NCBI RefSeq assembly: GCF_014489575.1
Contig: NZ_CP060789.1
Span: 3,038,001-3,102,000 of the forward strand
Direction: 5' to 3'
DNA: 64,000 nucleotides
Origin: Tessaracoccus defluvii
Lineage (GTDB): Bacteria; Actinomycetota; Actinomycetes; Propionibacteriales; Propionibacteriaceae
Below are positions 43,916 to 53,637 of the stretch, piece by piece (position 1 is the first letter of the stretch; the number at the start of each line of letters is the position of its first letter). A program made the translations under genes and the position numbers. A model generated the notes under the pieces. It did not search any database. It had not been told where the DNA came from and was given only the letters and a program-made list of their open reading frames with translations.

Positions 43916-45484
43916 ATGGCACGAATTGCACGCAAGATCGAGACGAAGACTCTGGAGCAGAAGCTCTGGGATGCCGCCGACGCCCTGCGCGGAAACCAGG
44001 AGCCAAGCGAGTACAAGCACGTCGTGCTCGGCTTGGTTTTCCTCAAGTACATCTCCGACCGGTTCGAGGGCCGCCGCAAGGAGATTGAAGCGGAACTCCT
44101 CGCCGACGGCCTGAAGCCCGAGCAGATCGAGCGCCTCGTTGAGGACCGAGACGAGTACACCAGCAACTCCGTCTTTTGGGTGCCCGCCGCAGCGCGGTGG
44201 AGCGTCATCCAGAAGAGCGCGAAGCAGCCTGAGGTCGGCGAGTCGATCGACAACGCGATGGACCTCATCGAGCGGGAGAACCCGAAGCTGCGCGGAGTAC
44301 TGCCCCGCAACTACGGCCGCGAGGACCTCGACAAAGGTCGACTCGGTCAACTCGTCGACATCATCGGCTCGATCGGCTTCACCCAGAGCGATGACCACGG
44401 TTCCGACGACGTGCTCGGCCGCGTGTACGAGTACTTCCTCGGTCAGTTCGCGGGCAAGGAGACCGGCAAGGACGCTGGCGCGTTCTACACCCCGCGCTCC
44501 GTCGTCAAGACGCTCGTCGAGATGCTGGAGCCCTACCACGGTCGCGTCTTCGATCCGGCGTGCGGATCGGGCGGCATGTTTGTACAGTCCGCCGAATTCG
44601 TGAATGCCCACGGCGGCAAGCGCAACGACATCTCCGTCTACGGCCAGGAGTTCACTGCGACCACCTGGAAGCTCGCGAAGATGAACCTTGCTCTGCGCGG
44701 CATCGACGCCGACCTCGGCGACAGGTCAGCGGACTCCTTCACCCAGGACCTCCATCCGGACCTACGCGCCGACTACGTCATCGCGAACCCACCGTTCAAC
44801 GTCTCCGATTGGTGGAACGCGAAGCTCGCCGACGATCCCCGATGGAAGTACGGCACGCCTCCCGAGGGCAATGCGAACTTCGCTTGGGTGCAGCACTTCA
44901 TTTTTCACCTCAGCCCTCGTGGCACTGCAGGCTTCGTGCTGGCGAATGGCTCGCTCAGCTCCAGAACTAATGGCGAAGGTGAAATACGCCGCAAGCTTGT
45001 CGAGGCTGATCTCGTCGACTGCATCGTCGCGATGCCCGACAAGCTGTTCTTCAACACCGGCATTCCGGTCAGCCTCTGGTTTGTCAGCCGCGATCGTGGC
45101 GGCAACGCCCAGCACCGGGCACGCAAGGGTGAGGTGCTGTTCATCGACGCACGCAAGCTCGGCAGCATGGTCAACCGCCGACTCCGCGAGCTATCCGACG
45201 ACGACATCCGGCGGATCACCGGTGCGTACCACTCCTGGCGGAACCACGACGGTGGCTATGGAGACGTCGCCGGCTTCACAAAGGCATCATCGTTCGAGGA
45301 GATCCAAGAGCACAGTTTTGTCCTTACTCCGGGTCGCTACGTCGGCACGGAAGAGGCCGAAATTGATGACGAACCAATCGACGAGAGGATCGAGCGTCTG
45401 ACAACTGAGCTGATCGCGGAGTTCGACCGTGGACGCCAACTTGAAGGCCTTATCCGGCAACGACTGGAGGCGCTAGCGCCGTGA
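43916..45484 (+). CDS. hsdM: Type I restriction-modification DNA methyltransferase HsdM
   Basis: The protein has 522 residues from ATG 43916, preceded by GGGAGG. An N-terminal HsdM helical domain (TLEQKLWDAADALRGN) is followed by the N6-adenine methylase: GAFYTPRSVVKTLVEML, FDPACGSGGMFVQSAEF (SAM site) and the catalytic YVIANPPFNVSDWW. It methylates the target adenine and is needed for restriction. It is followed by hsdS with a 4-bp overlap. Confidence 0.96.
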   Translation: MARIARKIETKTLEQKLWDAADALRGNQEPSEYKHVVLGLVFLKYISDRFEGRRKEIEAELLADGLKPEQIERLVEDRDEYTSNSVFWVPAAARWSVIQKSAKQPEVGESIDNAMDLIERENPKLRGVLPRNYGREDLDKGRLGQLVDIIGSIGFTQSDDHGSDDVLGRVYEYFLGQFAGKETGKDAGAFYTPRSVVKTLVEMLEPYHGRVFDPACGSGGMFVQSAEFVNAHGGKRNDISVYGQEFTATTWKLAKMNLALRGIDADLGDRSADSFTQDLHPDLRADYVIANPPFNVSDWWNAKLADDPRWKYGTPPEGNANFAWVQHFIFHLSPRGTAGFVLANGSLSSRTNGEGEIRRKLVEADLVDCIVAMPDKLFFNTGIPVSLWFVSRDRGGNAQHRARKGEVLFIDARKLGSMVNRRLRELSDDDIRRITGAYHSWRNHDGGYGDVAGFTKASSFEEIQEHSFVLTPGRYVGTEEAEIDDEPIDERIERLTTELIAEFDRGRQLEGLIRQRLEALAP

Positions 45485-46698
45485 CGCAGACTTCGGCGCC
45501 GATGCGTACCCTTGTTCGTCATGCGGTTGGCGGTGGCTGGGGCCACGCCGAACCCGGGGACGACACTGCGCAGGTAGCGATCATCCGCGGAGCGGACTTC
45601 CCCGCAGTGGCTGTTGGTGACACATCGAGGGTTCCTCGAAGGTGGGAAGCTTCAAAGAAGCTCCCCTCCCGGACCCTGTGTCCGGGCGACATCATTCTGG
45701 AGATCTCCGGCGGCTCGTCTGACAGGCCCACCGGCCGCACCGTCTTCGTAAGTGAGCGCCTGCTGAACAGCTTCGAGTGCCCGGTCATCCCCGCAAGCTT
45801 CTGCAGGCTCGTTCGGGTTGACTCGACCCAGGCTGACCCCTACTACGTCTACTGGTGGTTGCAGGGAATGTATGCCGATGGTCGAACCTGGGGGTACCAG
45901 AATCGATCAACGGGTATCGCGAACTTCCAGTTTGAGTACTTTCTCGACGCGGAGACGGTCACTCTGCCGCCCATCGAGGAGCAGCGTGCGATCGCAGCCA
46001 CTCTTGGTACGCTCGATGACAAGATCGAGGCGAATCACCGCCAGCGTAGACTCCTGCGAAGCCTGGGGGCGGCGCTATTTACCAAGGCGCTTATTTGCGG
46101 TGGAGTTCAACGCCCGCTCAAGGCCGTAACTACGAGCATTGCTCGTGGGATCGCACCCAAGTATGCCGACGATGACGCTAACGCCCCACTCGTCCTGAAC
46201 CAGAAGTGTATCCGCGGCGGATGGGTGTCTCTAGTGCCAGCGCGACGAACGCAAGGCAGGACTGTGGCCCCTGCGAAGATCGCATCGGGTGGTGACATCC
46301 TAGTGAACTCGACTGGAGTCGGCACGCTCGGGCGAGTTGCCCGATGGCACGAAGGCTCAATTCTTGTTGACAGCCACGTCTCAGTGATCAAGCCTGACCC
46401 CGCAGAAGTTGGCCCCGTAACGCTCGGATACGCACTGCTCGCGCTCCAGCCCGAACTCGAGGCCTTGGGCGAGGGCAGCACCGGACAGACTGAACTCAAC
46501 CCGACTCGGCTCGGAGAATTCGGAGTTCTCCTTCCGCGCGACACAAAGTTGAATGGCCTTGAGGATGTGCTGGTTGCCCTAGAACGCCGTGCCAGTCTTG
46601 TTGCTGACGAGAATGATCGATTGGCAGCAGTGCGCAACACGCTGCTTCCAGCACTTGTACTGGGTCGGGTTCGCGTACCCGTTGAGGAGGCGGTGTGA
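45481..46698 (+). CDS. hsdS: Type I restriction-modification specificity subunit HsdS
   Basis: The protein has 405 residues starting at GTG in the overlap GTGA. Two target-recognition domains are each followed by a helical spacer: LPPIEEQRAIAATLGTLDDKIEANHRQRRLLRSLG in the middle and VALERRASLVADENDRLAAVRNTLLPALVLGRV at the end. These conserved spacers orient the two half-sites of a bipartite target. The half-sites themselves cannot be read from sequence. Confidence 0.94.
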   Translation: MTQTSAPMRTLVRHAVGGGWGHAEPGDDTAQVAIIRGADFPAVAVGDTSRVPRRWEASKKLPSRTLCPGDIILEISGGSSDRPTGRTVFVSERLLNSFECPVIPASFCRLVRVDSTQADPYYVYWWLQGMYADGRTWGYQNRSTGIANFQFEYFLDAETVTLPPIEEQRAIAATLGTLDDKIEANHRQRRLLRSLGAALFTKALICGGVQRPLKAVTTSIARGIAPKYADDDANAPLVLNQKCIRGGWVSLVPARRTQGRTVAPAKIASGGDILVNSTGVGTLGRVARWHEGSILVDSHVSVIKPDPAEVGPVTLGYALLALQPELEALGEGSTGQTELNPTRLGEFGVLLPRDTKLNGLEDVLVALERRASLVADENDRLAAVRNTLLPALVLGRVRVPVEEAV

Positions 46699-47408
46699 GC
46701 ACTATCGACAGCTTCTGGGCGATCCAGGAACTCGAAGCCTTCGTTCACGCCTCGGGTACGGATGGGATGTATCAACGGGAGCCCGACGAGGTCGTCGCCG
46801 AGCGTGCGCACGTCGTCGAGCAGATTCTCGACAGGTCACTCCCGGGGTGGCGGGATCGGGCTGACCAGCGGTCACAGAAGCTCCGTAAGTACGAGCCATG
46901 GGGCCATCTACGCGATGCTGCGAGCCGGGGTATTGCAGCGCTCAAGCGGCAGGACGAACTGCGGGAGAAGCTGGGCGATGATGCGCCGTTGATCTCGGCG
47001 GCTCGGCTGCACCCGTGGGTCTGGGGCGGCGCTCGCTCTCTATGGCAGTCGGGCCACTATAGGTCGGCTGTCGAGGATGCCGCGAAGAAGGTCAATGCAG
47101 AAACGCAGAACAAGGTCGGTCGACGCAATGTGAGCGAGACGAAGCTCTTTCAGGAGTCGTTTAGCGACAAGGCAGCCGAGCCTGGCAAGGCTCGGCTGCG
47201 TCGGATGAAGGACGACGGCAGCGACACATACAAGTCGGTACAACGTGGTGCGATGGCGCTGGCTGAGGGCATCTACTCCGGCATCCGCAACCCGTTCAAT
47301 CACGAAGACCCGAAGGAGATCGACGAGCAGACCGCGCTGGAGCATCTCGCGGCGCTCAGCGTGCTCGCCCGTTGGGTCGATGATGCGCAGGTCGAGAAGG
47401 AAGCATGA
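46695..47408 (+). CDS. TIGR02391-family protein (HEPN-like) inside the RM operon
   Basis: The protein has 237 residues. The C-terminal half matches TIGR02391: LHPWVWGGARSLWQSGHYRSAVEDAAKKVN, VSETKLFQESFSDKA and GIYSGIRNPFNHED. The R-NPFN-H stretch is an R-x4-H HEPN site. It overlaps hsdS and hsdR by 4 bp each, so it is fixed in the operon. It may be an abortive-infection RNase that fires when restriction fails. Confidence 0.85.
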   Translation: MSTIDSFWAIQELEAFVHASGTDGMYQREPDEVVAERAHVVEQILDRSLPGWRDRADQRSQKLRKYEPWGHLRDAASRGIAALKRQDELREKLGDDAPLISAARLHPWVWGGARSLWQSGHYRSAVEDAAKKVNAETQNKVGRRNVSETKLFQESFSDKAAEPGKARLRRMKDDGSDTYKSVQRGAMALAEGIYSGIRNPFNHEDPKEIDEQTALEHLAALSVLARWVDDAQVEKEA

Positions 47409-50400
47409 GCAAACTCAATGAGTCCGTCGTCGAGCAGGCCGCACTGGAGTGGCTTGCCGACCTCGGCTACCAGGCCCTCCACGGACCGGACATCTCGCCC
47501 GGCGGTGACGGCGCGCAACTACGTGATTCGTTCACCGACGTGGTACTGATCGATCGACTGCTCCCTATCGTGCGCGCGCTCAATGCCGGTGTCGACAGCA
47601 CGGTCATCGACCAGGCGATCAAGCGCCTGCTGCGCCCGGAGTCACAGAACCCGGTCGATGAAAACTACCGTATTCACCAGTTCCTCATCGGGGGTGTTCC
47701 CGTCGAGCACCGCGGTACGGACGGCCAGGTTCGCACGATCCGGGTGAAGCTCATCGACTTCGAAACCCCGGTAATGAACGACTGGCTCGCGGTCAGCCAG
47801 TTCACCGTGACGAAGGACGGCAAGAACCGCCGCCCCGACGTGGTCGTGTTCGTCAATGGGATGCCGCTGGCGCTGTTCGAACTGAAGAATCCTGCCGACG
47901 AGAACGCCGACATGAAGGGGGCCTGGAACCAGGTCCAGACCTACCGCCACGACATCGCGCCGATCTTCGACTTCAACGCCGTCACCGTGATCTCCGACGG
48001 TGTGCCTAGCGCCGCCATGAGTTCGTTCACCGGTGCTTTCGAACACTATGCCCCGTGGAAGACGATCGACGGCCGGGATGTCATCACCGACCGTCCCTCC
48101 CTTGAGGTGCTCATCCGGGGTGTGTTCGATCCAGGTCGATTCCTCGACATCCTTCGCAACTTCGTCGTCTTCAGCGACGAGACCGTCACCGACAAGACCA
48201 CGGGCCAGCCGATGCGCTCGCTCGTTAAGCGCGTCGCGAAGTACCACCAATATTGGGCGGTGAACACTGCTGTTGAGTCGACCGTGAAGGCAGCGAGCCC
48301 CGAGGGCGACAAGCGCGGCGGCGTCGTGTGGCACACCCAGGGCTCGGGCAAGAGCTTCGAGATGGTGTTCTACGCGGCGAAGATCATGCGCGACCCGCGC
48401 ATGGAGAACCCGACGCTGGTCTTCATCACCGACCGGAACGACCTCGACGATCAGCTCTTCGGCGAGACCTTCGCGCCCGCGACTATCCTCCCCGAGCGGC
48501 CGGTCCAGGCGGAGAATCGCGCCCACCTGCGCGAGCTACTGAAGGTCGCATCCGGCGGCATCATCTTCACCACGTTGCAGAAGTTCGCCCCCGAGGAGCA
48601 GGGCGACACGAACCCGGTCCTGACTGACCGGCGGAACGTGATCGTTGTGGCCGATGAGGCTCACCGCTCCCAGTACGGCTTCAGCGAAACCCTCGACTCC
48701 GAAGGGCGGCTCAAGGCCGGCCTCGCGAAGCACATGCGCGACGCACTCCCCGGCGCGACCTGCCTCGGCTTCACCGGCACCCCGATCGAGACGACCGACA
48801 AGTCGACGCGCGCCGTGTTCGGCGACTACATCGACATCTACGACCTCACCCGGGCCGTCGAGGATGGGGCCACCGTCAAGATCTTCTACGAGCCCAAGCT
48901 CGTGAAGGTCGGGCTCAGCGAGAAGATCGAGGCGGAACTTGATGACCTCGCCGACGAGATCACCGAACAGGTCGAAGAGACTGCGGCCTCGGCCGCGAAG
49001 TCGCGCTGGGCGCGACTCGAAGCGATCGTCGGGGCGGAGGAGCGCCTCGAATTGGTCGCCAGCGAGATCGTCGAGCACTGGGAGAAGCGCCGCGAGTCGA
49101 TGATCGGCAAGGGCATGATCGTTGCCATGAGCCGTCGCATCGCCGTCGAGCTCTACGAAAAGATCGTTGCCCTGCGGCCAGACTGGCACAGTGACGATCA
49201 CAAGACCGGCAAGATCAAGGTGATCATGACGGGGTCTGCGGCCGACCCGCAGGAGTATCAGCCGCACCTGTACGACAAGGCCACCCGCAAGGAGATCCAG
49301 CTCCGCGCCAAGAACCCCGAGGACGAACTGGAACTCGTCATCGTGCGCGACATGTGGCTCACCGGCTTCGACGCTCCGGCCATGCACACGATGTACGTCG
49401 ACAAGACGATGCAGGGTGCGGGCCTCATGCAGGCGATCGCCCGAGTCAACCGCACCTTTCGTGACAAGCCGGGCGGGCTCATCGTCGACCTCATCGGCGT
49501 GTACGCCAGCCTCCAGGAGGCACTCAAGGTCTACTCCCCGTCCGACCGCGATCAGGCGGGCGTGCCGATCGACGAGATGGTCGCCGTCATGCTGGAAAAG
49601 CACGACATCGTCACGTCCCTCCTGCACGGCGTCACCTTCGACTCCTCTCCCGACCTCGCAGCTGCCGACCGCCTGGCGCAGTACGCCAAGGTGCTCGACT
49701 TTGTCATGGCCGACCCCGATCGTACGAAACGCTACAACGACCAGGTGCTCGCGCTGGCCAAGACCTTCGCGCTGTGCGGCGCGAGCGACGAGGCCGCCGC
49801 CATTCGCAACGACGTGAGACTCTTCGTCGACGTGCGGGCGGCCATTCTCAAGGTGCTCGACCCCGGTTCGGGACGCAGCGGCTCAGGGGCGGTTGACGTC
49901 GACACCGCAATCGGGCAGCTCGTCAACGAGGCAGTCTCAGGCGATCAGGTGATCGACATCTACAAGCTCGCTGGCGTCGAGACGCCAGAGCTGTCGATCC
50001 TGTCCGACGAGTTCCTTGACGGACTCGCCGACAAGGACAAGCCGAACCTCCAGATCGGCCTCCTGAGGCGCTTGCTCGACGACCGAATCCGCACGATCAA
50101 GCGCAGCAATGTCGTGCAGACCCGCAAGTTCTCCGAAATGCTCGACGAGGCGATCAACCGGTACAACAACCGGTCGCTCACGTCGGCCGAGATCATCGCC
50201 GAGCTGGTCACGCTCGCCAAGCAAATGCGCGCCGATATGCAGCGGCACGCCGCCCTCGGCCTCCGCGAGGACGAGATCGCCTTCTACGACGCCGTCGCGC
50301 AGAATGGGTCAGCCGTCACGGAACTCGGCGACGAGACGCTGAAGGTGATCGCGCGCGCGCTGATGCGTACGATCCGAGACAACTGGACGATCGACTGGGA

Positions 50401-50554
50401 CGTTAAGGAAAGCGTGCGCGCCAAGATGCGTTCGGCCGTCCGCCGCATACTCGTCCGCTACGACTACCCGCCCGACGCGGAACTTGAGGCGATTGAGCTG
50501 GTCATTGAGCAGGCTGAAATCTTCGCCGCCGACGAGGAGGAATTCCCTTACTGA
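47405..50554 (+). CDS. hsdR: Type I restriction endonuclease subunit HsdR
   Basis: The protein has 1,049 residues. The N-terminal nuclease has the PD-(D/E)xK pattern RRPDVVVFVNGMPLALFELK. The translocase motor has Walker A VVWHTQGSGKSFEMVFYAAK, the DEAH box VVADEAHRSQYGF, FTGTPIETTDKS and the later VRDMWLTGFDAPAMHTMYVDK and QAIARVNRTF. It translocates DNA and cuts unmodified phage DNA with HsdM and HsdS. All parts are intact. Confidence 0.96.
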   Translation: MSKLNESVVEQAALEWLADLGYQALHGPDISPGGDGAQLRDSFTDVVLIDRLLPIVRALNAGVDSTVIDQAIKRLLRPESQNPVDENYRIHQFLIGGVPVEHRGTDGQVRTIRVKLIDFETPVMNDWLAVSQFTVTKDGKNRRPDVVVFVNGMPLALFELKNPADENADMKGAWNQVQTYRHDIAPIFDFNAVTVISDGVPSAAMSSFTGAFEHYAPWKTIDGRDVITDRPSLEVLIRGVFDPGRFLDILRNFVVFSDETVTDKTTGQPMRSLVKRVAKYHQYWAVNTAVESTVKAASPEGDKRGGVVWHTQGSGKSFEMVFYAAKIMRDPRMENPTLVFITDRNDLDDQLFGETFAPATILPERPVQAENRAHLRELLKVASGGIIFTTLQKFAPEEQGDTNPVLTDRRNVIVVADEAHRSQYGFSETLDSEGRLKAGLAKHMRDALPGATCLGFTGTPIETTDKSTRAVFGDYIDIYDLTRAVEDGATVKIFYEPKLVKVGLSEKIEAELDDLADEITEQVEETAASAAKSRWARLEAIVGAEERLELVASEIVEHWEKRRESMIGKGMIVAMSRRIAVELYEKIVALRPDWHSDDHKTGKIKVIMTGSAADPQEYQPHLYDKATRKEIQLRAKNPEDELELVIVRDMWLTGFDAPAMHTMYVDKTMQGAGLMQAIARVNRTFRDKPGGLIVDLIGVYASLQEALKVYSPSDRDQAGVPIDEMVAVMLEKHDIVTSLLHGVTFDSSPDLAAADRLAQYAKVLDFVMADPDRTKRYNDQVLALAKTFALCGASDEAAAIRNDVRLFVDVRAAILKVLDPGSGRSGSGAVDVDTAIGQLVNEAVSGDQVIDIYKLAGVETPELSILSDEFLDGLADKDKPNLQIGLLRRLLDDRIRTIKRSNVVQTRKFSEMLDEAINRYNNRSLTSAEIIAELVTLAKQMRADMQRHAALGLREDEIAFYDAVAQNGSAVTELGDETLKVIARALMRTIRDNWTIDWDVKESVRAKMRSAVRRILVRYDYPPDAELEAIELVIEQAEIFAADEEEFPY

Positions 50555-50614
50555 GGCTTTACATCCTCCTGGTCAGGGCAGATTGATCTATGTGACACAG
50601 GAAGGAGGTAGTCA

Positions 50615-52030
50615 ATGGACGAGATTAAGTGCCCGCACTGCGGGACGGTGTTCACCATCGATGAGGCGCAGTACGCCAACATCGCTGCGCAGGTACGCAC
50701 AAAGGAGTTCGATCATGAACTCCACTCTCGGCTCGCGGAGGCCGAGAAGGCCAAGCAGACAGAGATCGCGCTGGCTGAGGCAAGGGTCGCCCAGCAGGCA
50801 CAGCAGGCTGCCGCTCAGAAGGACGCCGAGATCCAGCGGCTGAAGAACGAGATCGAGGGCGCGGAGAACGCCCAGTCCCTCGCAATCGCAGAGGCCGCTA
50901 AGGAGACACAACAGGCGCTCGGCGAGAAGGAAGCGCAGATCGAACGGCTCAAGGCTGAGATCGAAAGCGCAGGTACCGCGCAGCAGCTCGCGGTCACGAA
51001 GGCTTCCGAGGCGGCGCATCGGACGGCGGCCGAGAAGGACGCCGAGATTATGCGGCTACGCGCCGAGATCGAGAAGGCGGGCACCAGTCAGGAGCTCGCG
51101 GTCACGAAGGCGGTCTCCGTACTGCAGCAGACGCTCACCGAGGCCGAGAGCAAGCTCGCGCTCCAGGTGGCCGAGCAGCAGGTGAAGGAGTCGTCACTCA
51201 AGGAGTCGCACTCGAAGGAGATCGCGCTCCTCCAGGAGCAGGTCGAGCAGTACCGCGACTTCAAGGCCAAGCAGTCGGTGAAGCTCCTCGGCGAGTCACT
51301 CGAACAACACTGCGCGACCGAGTTCAACCGCGTCCGCGCGATGGCCTTCCCGAACGCCAGGTTTGGCAAGGACAACGACGCGTCCAGCGGAACCAAGGGC
51401 GACTACATCTTCCGTGACTTCAGCGCCGATGGCGTCGAGTACATCTCGATCATGTTCGACATGAAGAATGAGGCCGACACCACAGCCACCAAGAAGAAGA
51501 ACGTCGACTTCCTAGCGAAGCTCGACAAGGACCGCCGTGAGAAGGGCTGCGAGTACGCCGTGCTCGTGTCCATGCTCGAAGAGGACTCCGAGCTGTACAC
51601 CGGCATTACGGACGTCTCCCACGAGTACCCGAAGATGTTCGTCGTCCGGCCGCAGTTCTTCCTCGCCATCATCGCGCTGCTCCGCGGAGCCGCGCAGGAG
51701 ACCATCCAGGTGAAGGCCGAGCTGGAACAGATCAAGAAGCAGAACGTCGACATCACGAACTTCGAGGCCGACCTCGAAGACTTCAAGTCGGCGTTCGGCC
51801 GCAACTACGACCTCGCGAAGCGCAAGTTCGACACCGCCATCGAAGACATCGACAAGGCCATCGAGCGCCTCCAGAGGGTCAAGGAGGGACTCCTCGGCTC
51901 CGGGAACAACCTCCGCCTCGCCAACGATAAGGCCACGGTCCTCACCGTCAAGAAGCTCACACTTGGAAACGAGACGATGGCGCAGAAGTTCGCCGAACTT
52001 GATCCGTCGCAGGAGCCTGAGGCAGCTTAG
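50615..52030 (+). CDS. DUF2130 domain protein with long coiled coil
   Basis: The protein has 471 residues. It begins with a zinc-knuckle-like [13 protein letters not shown], then a coiled coil of ~200 residues with repeated motifs ([42 protein letters not shown]). The DUF2130 core follows: [26 protein letters not shown] and [23 protein letters not shown]2130 has a nuclease-like fold and is frequent in defence islands. GGAAGGAGG precedes the ATG. It begins 60 bp after hsdR. Confidence 0.9.
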   Translation: MDEIKCPHCGTVFTIDEAQYANIAAQVRTKEFDHELHSRLAEAEKAKQTEIALAEARVAQQAQQAAAQKDAEIQRLKNEIEGAENAQSLAIAEAAKETQQALGEKEAQIERLKAEIESAGTAQQLAVTKASEAAHRTAAEKDAEIMRLRAEIEKAGTSQELAVTKAVSVLQQTLTEAESKLALQVAEQQVKESSLKESHSKEIALLQEQVEQYRDFKAKQSVKLLGESLEQHCATEFNRVRAMAFPNARFGKDNDASSGTKGDYIFRDFSADGVEYISIMFDMKNEADTTATKKKNVDFLAKLDKDRREKGCEYAVLVSMLEEDSELYTGITDVSHEYPKMFVVRPQFFLAIIALLRGAAQETIQVKAELEQIKKQNVDITNFEADLEDFKSAFGRNYDLAKRKFDTAIEDIDKAIERLQRVKEGLLGSGNNLRLANDKATVLTVKKLTLGNETMAQKFAELDPSQEPEAA

Positions 52031-52038
52031 TAATCATC

Positions 52039-52081
52039 TTCGGGTGCCCCTCTCTCCGCCCTCGGTCGAGGGGCACCCGAA
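52039..52081. terminator. Strong hairpin between DUF2130 and TIR genes
   Basis: TTCGGGTGCCCCTC (52039-52052) and GAGGGGCACCCGAA (52068-52081) form a perfect 14-bp stem with a 15-nt loop. It begins 8 bp after the DUF2130 stop and probably ends the restriction transcript; no T-run follows, as is common in GC-rich genomes. Confidence 0.8.
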
Positions 52082-52109
52082 TGTCAGTACCTCCAGGGAG
52101 AATTGCCGC

Positions 52110-52898
52110 ATGCAGCACGTCAAGTACGATCTGGGCCAAGTCAAACGCGGGTCGACCGTCGTCGTGACACTCGATAAGCAGGCCAATGTCCAACTCATGG
52201 ACAGCAGCAACTATTCGAACTACACGCGCGGACGCCAGTACCGCTACGTCGGGGGCCTCATGCGAAAGTCTCCCGCCAGCATCCCAGTGCCCCGCGACGG
52301 TCATTGGTACGTGGCCATCGATCTCGGCGGCGGCTCTGGCCGAGTCCGCAGTGGCGTGAATGTTCAGCCCCCGCCTCGCGGGAACCTTCCGACATATCGA
52401 GAGCCGGGTACCCAACCGCTCCGTGACGTGCTTGATGTACGCGTGCCACAACGCCCAGCCGACCCGGATGTGCTCGACGGCCGCACCTGGGATGTGTTCA
52501 TCTCGCATGCGAGCGAGGACAAGCCGGCCGTCGCCATCCCGCTTGCTGAGGCGCTTCAGGCACGCGGCGTGACCGCGTGGCTCGACAAAGCCGAGCTGCG
52601 GATCGGTGAGAGTCTTCGACGGCGCATCGATCAGGGCCTAGCGGCGAGCCGCTTCGCCGTTGTGGTACTCAGCCCCTCATATTTTGCGAAAGGCTGGCCC
52701 CAATACGAGCTTGACGGCATTGTCTCACTGAGCATCGCGGGTAAGCAGAACTTGCTGCCCATCTGGCACGAGGTCAGCTACTCCGACGTGATGGCCGAGA
52801 GCCCAAGCTTGGCTGACAAACTCGCGCGTTCGACCACCGACACAGGCATCGAGGCGATTGCAGATGAGATCGCTGAACTGGTTCTCGCTTCTCGATAG
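52110..52898 (+). CDS. DUF1883-TIR domain protein
   Basis: The protein has 262 residues from ATG 52110. The first ~110 residues (QHVKYDLGQVKRGSTVVVTLDKQANVQLMD, YVAIDLGGGSGRVRSGV) match DUF1883. A linker follows, then a TIR domain: WDVFISHASEDKPAVAIPLAEALQARGVTAWLDKAELRIGESL, with VVVLSPSYFAKGWPQYELDGIV carrying the candidate catalytic Glu of NAD-cleaving TIRs. It is probably a phage-defence effector. It is read apart from the restriction genes because of the hairpin before it. Confidence 0.88.
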   Translation: MQHVKYDLGQVKRGSTVVVTLDKQANVQLMDSSNYSNYTRGRQYRYVGGLMRKSPASIPVPRDGHWYVAIDLGGGSGRVRSGVNVQPPPRGNLPTYREPGTQPLRDVLDVRVPQRPADPDVLDGRTWDVFISHASEDKPAVAIPLAEALQARGVTAWLDKAELRIGESLRRRIDQGLAASRFAVVVLSPSYFAKGWPQYELDGIVSLSIAGKQNLLPIWHEVSYSDVMAESPSLADKLARSTTDTGIEAIADEIAELVLASR

Positions 52899-52921
52899 GG
52901 GCTCTGCACCTCTGGGTTGCG

Positions 52922-53197
52922 TCAGCGCGTCTTCGCCCAGACCGTGCCACGGTGGACGCCGAACTGCTTCGCCAGCGCGTTGACGCTGAGGCCGTTGGCG
53001 CGGGCTGTTCGCATAGCGTCCACTTCCTCGTCAGTGAGCCGTGTTCGAGTGCGTCTCCTTGGCTCTGCGGCGGCCTCGACCAGAGGGTCACCGGGCTCGC
53101 CAGCAGGCTCGGCCACGTCGTCGGACCCGTGATTCCAGGCGGAGATCAGCCGCTCGACCCGCTGCCGCCTGTTCCCGTAGTGGTCGACGGAGTCCAC
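52922..53197 (-). CDS. Small resolvase-type HTH protein
   Basis: The protein has 91 residues starting at GTG 53197. The C-terminal half, RLTDEEVDAMRTARANGLSVNALAKQFGVHRGTVWAKTR, is the HTH of serine resolvases and invertases without a catalytic domain. It is probably a DNA-binding regulator. A perfect 34-bp palindrome starts 6 bp upstream of its start and is the likely operator. Confidence 0.75.
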   Translation of the reverse strand: MDSVDHYGNRRQRVERLISAWNHGSDDVAEPAGEPGDPLVEAAAEPRRRTRTRLTDEEVDAMRTARANGLSVNALAKQFGVHRGTVWAKTR

Positions 53198-53202
53198 AGC
53201 TG

Positions 53203-53236
53203 AACTCCCTAGTCAAACGCCTTTGACTAGGGAGTT
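53203..53236. promoter_or_regulatory. 34-bp perfect inverted repeat between divergent genes
   Basis: AACTCCCTAGTCAAA (53203-53217), spacer CGCC, TTTGACTAGGGAGTT (53222-53236). It lies between the leftward HTH gene and the rightward integrase fragment. Being upstream of both, it is more likely an operator or recombination site than a terminator. Confidence 0.75.
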
Positions 53237-53343
53237 TGTATGTTTCATCTCGGACCCGAGTGTCCTCAGAGGGACAGAACAGCGCTTTTCCATCGCACGC
53301 TCATCGAACGCGCCAGCGCCAGTCTGGTGGGGTTCCTACTCGC

Positions 53344-53637
53344 ATGAGACGGTTTGGATACATCCGACGCCTGCCGAGCAAGCGTTCTCAGGCGAGCTTC
53401 ACACATCCGAACGATCCGGGCAGGAGGGTGGTCGCTCCGACGACCTTCACTCACAAGAGCGATGCGGACCACTGGCTGGGAGTCCAGGAGCGCGCCATTG
53501 AGCGAGGAGAGTGGCTTGCGCCCGAGGAACTCGAGGCCCGACGGCCGAAGGTGCGCACGCTTCAGGATGCCTATGACCGGTTCCTGAGTCAGCGTCCGAG
53601 GCCGCTGGCTCTCTCCACCCTAAGTAGAGCCCCATAG
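53344..53637 (+). pseudogene. Phage-type tyrosine integrase, N-terminal fragment
   Basis: The frame starts MRRFGYIRRLPSKRSQASFTHP and continues with PTTFTHKSDADHWLGVQERAIERGEWLAPEE and LQDAYDRFLSQRP. This is the arm-binding and start of the core-binding domain of an actinobacterial phage or ICE integrase. The frame breaks off at RPLALSTL where the IS256 sequence begins; no catalytic domain remains nearby. It is the remnant of a second integrative element. Confidence 0.85.

Noticed and set aside
52039..52081. Hairpin as a regulatory RNA or riboswitch
   Set aside because: A simple perfect stem directly after a stop codon is better explained as a terminator.
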